Assembly (NCBI GenBank): GCA_905221605.1
Contig: CAJNDS010000099.1
Span: 62,001 to 126,000 of the forward strand
Direction: 5' to 3'
Length of the DNA: 64,000 nt
From: Symbiodinium natans
Taxonomy: Eukaryota > Sar > Dinophyceae > Suessiales > Symbiodiniaceae
The translations under genes and the position numbers were made by a program. Under the pieces are notes generated by a model. That model was not told the DNA's origin, ran no database searches, and was given only the letters and a program-made list of their open reading frames with translations. Positions 36,501 to 45,500 of the stretch are shown here, piece after piece. Positions within the stretch are counted from its first letter, which is position 1, and each line of letters starts with the position of its first letter.

Positions 36501-39500
36501 TTAAGCAGATTCGGCGTTGGAATCTCGGGGTCATTGAGGCTGAGGCTGGCGATGGTCTGTGGGGGGAAGACCTCATAGGACTTGAGGAGCGCGTCATACT
36601 CCTTCCCCGCCTGGAGCTGCAAGTACTCCACGCTCAGTCCGGCGTTGACGAGCATGTTGAGATGTCCTTGCAGTGCCAAAGGTCGGCCCTCCATGCCAGT
36701 ATCGCAGGAGTAGCCCGCACCATGGGCGACCAATCGCGACATTGTTCCTAGTGCCTCAATACTGCTGACCACTTGGAGAGAGCCAGCTAGCACAGAGAGA
36801 GTCGGTACAGCAGGCTCAACCGAAGCACTTGTGCACGTGGTGTATGTTTGTGCGTTCCCGATCGATGCGCGCAAAACCGACGCGACCGTTTCGGGAGTGG
36901 TTTTGGGACTTTTACCCCCCTCATCGTGAGGGGATGCACATGAACAAACGCACGCATGTTTCAACTGAGCCCGGGGCGTCCTAAAATCAGTGTCTTGTAG
37001 GAGTTGCTTGTCATCGTCACCCAGCTTTGTCCACCCCCCTGATGAGTAGGCAATGAGAGAATGCCTGTTTCCTGTAAAGGGTTGGACAGCATGTCGAAGG
37101 TGAGGGTTTAGGAGCACGGGTTTTCGACAAGTTTGAAGGTTACGGCCAAACCAGGTCTTACCGTCTTTGTCAGTGAAAGCGTCCATTCTTTGGTCGGGAT
37201 CCTCCACCCAGAGCTCGCCCCCCTGATAGGGACCGAAGCCGAAGGACCAGTTTTGGCTGCCTCTGAGATTAAACTTGTCGCTGTGAACGCCAGCCCTGCC
37301 CATAAAATTGATGACAAACGAAGTCCAGGTAAAATGCTTTGGAGCGTGCTTGCGGATGAAACCATTTATGTAGCGGCACAGTTGGGACATTTGGCCAGTA
37401 CGCTTTGTTAGGCCGAAGCACCCACCATGTGTCCACAGCCCAAACACGAAGTATTTGGGAGCCAACTCGGTGCCGGAACGAACAACACTGCGAAGTCTTG
37501 AGCTCGACATACGAAGGTTGTCGTACATCATTTCGGCGACCTGCTCGAAATCTTCGAAATCATAGCGATCAGCTCGGCGAAGCAGTTTTGCAACGTGTTC
37601 CAGTTGCTCTGTGGTAATGCACACCGACTTCGGAGCAGCGGGAACAGATTTCGACACGGAATTTCTTCCGGCTTGAGGGTCGACCGACTTGTAGGTGTGA
37701 GCAATGAGCTTCAACGCATGTATCCATTTTGTTCGCTCCGTAAAAGGCTTTGTGAACACATCTGCAACTTGCTCGCTGGTGTCAACATTGAGGAGGCGAA
37801 AATGTCCTTCTTCATATTGCTGACGGAGCCATCCGAAGCTAACCTTTTGTGTGCGATCTGTATGTCGAAGCACACCTGCACGCCCTGATAACAGCAGAGT
37901 AATGGTCGCTTGGTTGTCTTCCAAATGCCTAATCTGAAAACATTTGGGAAGCTGAACGTGCAAACCATTGATATCTGCAATAGACATGCCATCGGGTCTG
38001 GTAGTGCCATACCGAATCTCATCAAGTTCAGGGTCTATGCGTGCCACAACAGAATTGCTCGTAGTCTTCATCTCAGCCCTCGGCCCAACCTCGCGGTCGG
38101 CTTTGCCGCGCCAAAGGAAGTACCAGAGGCTGAGGCTTGGAAGACCTTGGGCGCGTACACCCTGATTAGCCGACACCACTTCAGACTCGGTAGAGCTCAT
38201 TGTTATGGACGTTTGTTTCTTACTGAAGGCGTTGATGGGGTAGTACGTGTTCGGGCCCACCAGAAACAGAGCACATCCAGTAGTAGATTTTGAATCATAC
38301 TCACCTGCGAAGTCAGCGTCGCTAAAAAGCCAGAGTCTGCAATCATGTATCGAATCCCCAATAAACCCACTCATAGTGAGGTCGATAGAAGAATTGATGT
38401 ACGATACAAGACGATGTAATGCTAGATCACAATCTGGACTCCATTTTGTGACTCGCGAGGCCAAGGATTGGGTTGCTCGTAAAAGATCCCATCGTGCCAT
38501 TCTTGCAGCAAACAGGATTTTCATGAGGACCTTACTTGCAATAGGTTGGAGCCGCCCTGTCTTCTCCGTTTCGTTGACGATAGGAGTGGCAGTCCGAAGT
38601 TCATGGAACGGTGTGCTCACTGACTTCAACGAGCTACGATCCACCTTTGCCAATTCACAGTAGCGATCCACACAAGAATGCAAGAAATCCTTCATGTCAT
38701 AGGTGATTCTTGTAACCGGTTTAGTCATAGAGCCCGGCTTGTCCTCCTGATCCCTTGAAAGAGTAACGAACTTGTTCTGTTTGACCTCCTTCTTTGCCTC
38801 GGCCTTGTTTCGAACCGACTTACCCTTTCGGGCAGCTGCAACAGCCAGACCGAACTCTTCAGGCCCCCGGGCAGCGAGGTCGAAGTACGTCGTACCTGTC
38901 CACCACTGTTTGAAGCATTTGTCCCTAGCGATGTTCATATTGTCTTGATGTTCTTCTGTCACCCCATCTGCAGCCTGGAAGGTGTATCTTTGAGGTCCAA
39001 TCGTAGGGAACATCTGAACATCTTCTTCAGTGGGCATATACAATCTCTTTCTGGGATAGCTATGGTGCCGAACTGCAAGCATGACTTCCGGGATTACGTC
39101 CCACCTGTCCTCAGCAATCTTAGCTGGGGCTGCAGTTTCATTTTCGGGTTCGAAGACATAGTGAAAAGGGTGGTGCTCTTTGGAAAGCGTGACGTTCTTT
39201 TCCTCGATGTGTTGACATCCGAAGTAACGTCCAATCACCTCAGCGGGATCCATGTCTATTACTGTTGCAATAGATTCCCAGCCTTTCTGGATGTTCTTCG
39301 TGGGTCCAGCGAGTTTAAAGTCGTCAACATAAATAACCATTAAGAGCTCCAAATCGGCGTTGTAGAACACGCTCTTCCAGATGTCAGTGAGCACAGGCTC
39401 GAATCCCACCTTCTTGAGCTCAGTCTCGCAATGACGTTCCCATATCCCCCCTGAATCTGGGTGCCCATAAAGAGCCAACTTCAGGGGAACGACCGGGTCC

Positions 39501-42500
39501 TTCATAGACCTCCAGCCTTTTGGCCATCTATTGCGAGGGAGCCTTACCCAAGTTTCAACCCCAGTGAAGAGAGCCTGCGTATACGCCTGTCGTGCATCCG
39601 CTTGCTGAATCGAGAAGCCGGGCTGAGATCCAAAGACATCCAATATTTTGCCCGCCTCCATAGAAGCAGGACTGCTCGACATCTCTGCGAAGAGAGCATG
39701 ATCAGAGTTCTCATCCAAGACCTTGTTGCCCTGAAACACTGACCGACCCTTGTAACGGCGGTTCGGGTCGTTCTCCTTCAACTCAGAACCTTTTAGAGTC
39801 CCGATTTCGAAGATCTTCCCGAAGTGCACTTTCTCATTGGTTTTTCGTGCTTCTGCCGCAACGGAGTCGTACTCTCTCACTCGTTTCTCTACCCAACAAC
39901 CCTTATCAACAAGCTTCTTCCACTCTTTGTCGAGGGCAGCCTGCGCTTCGGGACTGGATTCAATCTCCTTCGCAGACAGGATCTTGGCCACGACCGCGTA
40001 CATGTCCTGGGCAATCTCCAGGAGCTTAGACTCGTAGAGGGAACACATTTTCTTTCGGTGGTCCTCGGGTTTCCCATACAACACCGGCATTGCTGGAACG
40101 TGCTTTATCGCCTGGTTGTAGTCCTCGTCGACCTTGGCTTGCTTTGAAGCTTGATGTTCTGCAAGCGCTTTGTGCTTTTCTTCGACGGTCAGCTTGCTCC
40201 ATACTTTAGCTTGAACGCCCGGAAGCGAGGAAAGGCCTTTTTGCTTGATCAGTCTCTCCCCATCCCAGCGATAGCCATACGGAATGCCGATTCCGTCTTT
40301 TGTTTTGAACGATGGAGTTGCAGGTGCCAGTCTCTCTCGGACTGAGAAGGGTACATCATCTAGAGGATCATATCGTGCAGGATAGACAATGTCGTCCCTT
40401 GCTGACCCCCCTAATGGCCGATCTCCTTCATCGAGCGGTCCCACTCCCCCTTCGAAATCTTCTTCTTCTTGATGCGGGTTTCTTTCTTCAACGGCGTTGT
40501 GATGTTGATCATCGAGTTCGGGCGGCTTCTGGTTTCCCAGAGCTTCAAGATCCTGTGACAATGGGAACTGGAACTTCCCTTCCAGGAGTTCAAGCCTTTT
40601 GGCCCTGAAAGTCCTGAAGGCGTCATTCTCGATGGCCTCGTTGATTCCCTGCAAAGGAGCAACTAAGTACTCTTCCTTGAAGACGAAGCCAGGCTGGATA
40701 TGATACCCGAGGAAAATTCCTTCAATACCCGTCCCCGCAAACTTTGACCTTTTGGGCTGCTTCTGCTTGGGGTCGGCCCAGTACAAAATCTTAGCCCCAA
40801 AGGGAACAAGGACCCCTTGGAAGTCGCTCCCGAACCTTTGATTCCATGGCACTAAACCGTTGTCAAGACGTTTACTAACGTTCAAAGAAATAGCGTGATG
40901 TTGGGATGCAAGTGGCCAGAACTGATCAGGTAAACCAGATTGTACCAAATTGGCACGCGTACCTTCCAAGATCGTTCGTATTTCACGCTCGATCACTGCT
41001 TTGTTCTGATCCACATACTCCCTGGATGTATTGTGCCTAGCTTGGAGTTGCTTAACCGCGTAGTCGAACTCATGAGCGTTGTCAGAGTAAACAACCTTAA
41101 CATTATCATCGACCTCGAAAAAGTGCAGTAAATCTTCGTAACACTGCTCACCACTTTTGTTGTCGGCCGGGTAAACATAACGGAACTTCGTAAAGACATC
41201 CTTCACAACATGTGCTACAGTTTGTCCTTCGAATCCGTAGTCCTTGGCGTCCTTCGTGATGATGTGGTCGATGGTGATGTGGTCACCGAACCCCTTGCTG
41301 TGCACAGTGCTAGAACCTCCCTTTCTTCTGGCATGCGGAGCATACATTTTGGCTCGTTGACATACCGGACAGAAAGGGTTCTTTGGACGATGACTCAAAA
41401 GATGCTGCACGGATTCCGCTTCAGCTCTTAGAGACGCCTCGTCCTTCTTCGACTTTGGAATGTGGACCTCAACGTCGCTATCGGGCACATCTTCACCGCC
41501 ATCGGGCATGGTAAAGACAGTGATGGTCATGTCGGTACCCTCAGGTACCTTCCCGTAGACGGCGTCGAGCTCGTCCATGTTGACCTTGTTCTCCAGCTGC
41601 TTCCACTCGCCATCTTTGTATCCCCAGGTGGAACGAATTCGATACTTGGGGTAGCGAGGTGCAGGTGTTCTGAAGGTCTTTGGGTTATGGGCAACCTTGA
41701 CGTGGGGATCACCATTCACAGTAACCCATCCAGCCTTCAACAGTTGCTCTTTCTTCATGCCTTCAAGAGGGGGATCCTTGGTTAGGATCTCTGCCAGCCA
41801 TGGTGGATGATCTCCCTCGTCCGCCGCAGGTACCGGGACTACACCGTCTGGAGCTCCTGGAAGTGGTCCGGCTGCTGCGGCATGCCCTTTCGGGCAGCTT
41901 ATGCGTGAAAATCCTGCTGCAAGGAGCAGGTGGGCGCCATTCGTTCACCTTCATCGCGATGCGCTACAGCAGCTGGGTGTCCGGAATCATTCCCAATACT
42001 GCTGAACACTGGAACATTCCCCCGTAGCGTGCAAGTGAGCTTCTGGCCATCGGGCTTCACGAAGTACGGAACTTGCCCTGGAGGCCAGTAAAAACCGTAC
42101 CCTTGCTGCATGCACTTCTTTCCCACAGAGCAAACCGGTGGGGTATCCGGGAGTTCCACGAATTCCAGGCTGCCATTCATTGACGGAACCTCGACTTCTG
42201 TCCTGGACGATGCCTCCACGATGCCATTGGCCGTGTGAAGGTTGACTGGCGTTGCGTCGACTTTTCTACCGACCCCTTCGAAACACTTTCTCAAGTCCGA
42301 AGAGCTGATAAGGTCCTCTTCACTTCCCGTATCGGCAATGATGTCCAAGCTCTGAAGTTCCTTGCGCGCTGGAGCGGCAGTTCCTGACATTATGTTTCCT
42401 GCTGCACAATGCCGACAAGCGAAATCAGGCTTGCAGCAGCGATGCTTGCATTTTGTCTTTTCACCATGGAGTTCCGAGTACACCGAGGCCTCAAGATTTT

Positions 42501-45500
42501 GTGCGTTGATGACTGCACACTGAAGATCACCAGGGTCGGACATAGGGCAATCAGCATTGGTTTTGAACCTTGCCACACATTTGCGCTTATGGGGAACAAA
42601 TTTCCAACCATCTCCTACGCTTTCAACTGGGTGTATCTCAGGGTGCCTTTCAAAACACACACTCATGTCTTTAGGCTTCAGCTTGAAACTCGTAACGCCC
42701 GTCCAATTGGGCAGAGGTGCTTGCTTGTCGCACGTTTTCCAATTGTACTGTAACGTTCGCTCTTCGCCGGTTTTCAGCTTCATGGTGATGCTCGCAACAG
42801 ACTTGATTCTCCATGCTGGAACGGGGCAGCTTTGGGGAATAAAATAGTTGTTTCTCAGAACAACATGTTCCCTAGACAGCGTGAGTGACTTCTCATCAAG
42901 ACGCCATGTGTCTGCATGCCTACCATCCGGCTCACCCTTTCGGGCGGCTAAGGCGTACACGCAACAGGCAGCTGCTTTAGCTTCTGTCCTCTTCTTCCGG
43001 CTCGGCCTTCGCTTAGCCGGGGAGGGTGCACATGCCTTAGCCTTGGCCGGGACAGAGGGCGATGCGGACTTGTCCTTGTGCAAGAACTTGCATTTGTCCC
43101 CATTCCTGCAAGTACCCTTGGCATAAAATACGCATGGGATGTTGGAGGTATCTTTGCTGTTGCTCTTCTCTCTCTCGCGAGAACCTGACTTAGGCCGGTT
43201 GGGAGATCTCTCCCTTGAGGATGCTTTGGGGTCTTTCGTGTGTTCATACTTGCAACGCTCCCCAAACTTACACTTACCCTTCTGAAACAACATGCAAACC
43301 TGCCTACCCTGACGTCCTCTGGATGGCTGTCGTCGCTCCGAGGGAGCGGGCGCCGACGGCTTCGCAGGGGTAGGAGGGGCAGGTGCACCATACTTTGCGC
43401 CATGGGCCTTAGCAATCTTGTCCCTGTTCTTCCTAATTCGTTCTCGTGTGAGGAGATTCTTGATGCTTTCCATGAGAAACTTGTAGGTGTGCTCAGGGGT
43501 CCCCTCACGAGCCCGATCGTAAATGTCGAGATCATACTTCAAACGATGGGACTTGCGAAGCTCACGAAGGAATATGTCTCGCAAAGTGGTTTCGTCTGGA
43601 GGATGCGACAGTCCAGCAATCACTGAATCCCAGTTATGCACGAAGGTAGCGAGGTCATCATTGATCAGTGCCACTTTCAAGAGATCTTCGACCGAGTAAA
43701 GGGAGCCAACTTCTTCGTTGGTTTTAAAGTAGGCTTCAAACATTAACAGCACTTGCCTACCTCTCACTGCTCTACCACAGGTGGCCTCCGTCTCCTTGTA
43801 GTTGAGTATTTGTCTCGCAAGCTCGCCCTTCGCCACCCTAGACAATGCTGCAAGGATTTTGGTGTCTAGCGTGAGGAATTTCCCTACATCGTTGAGGCTA
43901 TCTAGTGAAGCACCCTTTGCGTACACCTGCTGAATCCACGCAAATGCTTCATCAGGGTGATCAGATGCTGCTCGAACAGCCTCACGCACTGCCGTCTTCC
44001 ACGATCTGTACGTCTCCGCTGAGGGAAAATCCGGAAGTTTCACTGTCTCGGCTTCCTTAGTCTTAGGTTTCGTCTCATCCTTGGTAGCAAAGTCCTTGAG
44101 CGCTTTTGCAATCGCTTCATGCACTTCATTAGGGGCCTGCGAAACAGGAGTAGATGCCCCCAGATTAAACCTCTGGGGCCGTCTCTCAAAGAGACCCTTC
44201 ATGCTCTCTGGAATCTGCAACGGATTTGGCAAATCAGCATGCGTGACATGTGCATTACCGCATGCGGCACCCCCTTGCGGGGGGCTTGCTTCGGCAGTGT
44301 TCAAACCCGGTGGAGGTGCTGAGGCCATGGGAACAGCCTGCTGGTGCTCGGCACCACCTTTCGGCAGGCTAGATGACGCTGTAGCGGTTGCCTTAGCCTC
44401 ATCAAGTTCAACCATCAAACGCTGGTTCGACTCAGCCAACTCCTGAATCAAGACATCACATGCACTCTCTTCTTCATGCATGGCATATGTGAACATGTTC
44501 TCTTCATACTGCATTTGCTCTCTAAATTCATTGCCTAAGAATTCCAGCTGGGTTTCCCTGTTTTGATCGTACACAACCCTGAGGTTAGCAAGGGAAAATT
44601 CACTCTGTTCGAGATGGGTCCTGAGGCGAGTTTCCGATTCGAGAACCATGTTACCTCGTGCCTCAAGCTCGAGATTGTGCATCCTGAGTGTGTGTGCGTC
44701 CTGTGCGGCTTGGTCAAGTTCCGCCGTTCGACCTCTTAGTGCTGCCTTGGTCTCCAGTAGTTGCTGTTGTAGCTCACGAACCACAAAGTCCATGCGGTCA
44801 CTGATGACTTCAATCCGTGCTCGATGTTGGGCATCAGCGTGTTGCTCGAGTTCTCCCATTTCTGCACGGGCCTGTCTTGTAGCCATGTCCAGGATTTCCG
44901 CATGTCTGCGTTCGGCTTCGATACGAACTCGCTCTGCATCCTCGTTTTGTTGCACGATGATCAGCTGCTGCTGTACCCGGTACTGGTTGAACTGTTGGTA
45001 GTTGGTTGTTGCAGTCTGATCATGTTGCGCATTGGGATCAATGGTCCCATCTTGCAGCTGCAGAGCCATCGTGTGAGACTCTACGGCTGATAACCTGAAG
45101 TTTTCAGGTCAGCACATGAGGGAACATATAAACCGTTAAGTACGCCTCTTTTATCGGCAACTTGAGCTTGAGCCAAGGGTAAAGCGATGGTATGCACAGC
45201 TCGCAAAAGGAGTGTAATTCCTCCATGAAAACTACACGCTTCGTGGGCTAGTACCCTAAACCCTGAACCCTAAACCCTAAACCCTAAACCCTAAACCCTA
45301 AGCCCTAAACCCCAAACCTGGTCCGGGTGCAGCTCCAGGTTCTCCGGTAGCAAAGTCTTCATGTGCGATCCCTGGTTCACCGCGGCGCCGGGGACGTAGC
45401 CACCGGGACCACTCAGGTTCATCACCTGGACCCAAGAGGAAGCTGGGAATGAAAAAAGGGTGTACCCTTTTTTAGCTTCAAAGGGCTAAACCCTAAACCC

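Larger units (their letters stand above)
32846..45236 (-). mobile_element. Full-length Ty1/copia-type LTR retrotransposon, element 1 (12,391 bp)
   Basis: Two identical 141-bp LTRs (32846-32986 and 45096-45236) have TG...CA ends on the minus strand and are flanked by the 5-bp target duplication CGCTT (32841-32845 and 45237-45241). A primer-binding-like sequence GGTTATCAGC abuts the 5' LTR and a G6 polypurine tract abuts the 3' LTR. Integrase precedes reverse transcriptase, as in the Copia order. Both ORFs are intact. Identical LTRs and open frames indicate a recent insertion, possibly an active element. It is long for a copia element because about 1,500 extra residues follow RNase H. Confidence 0.95.

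Noticed and set aside
33798-41785. Plus-strand ORFs of 60-191 residues across the retrotransposons
   Set aside because: They are antisense shadows of the long minus-strand polyproteins and show no motifs.
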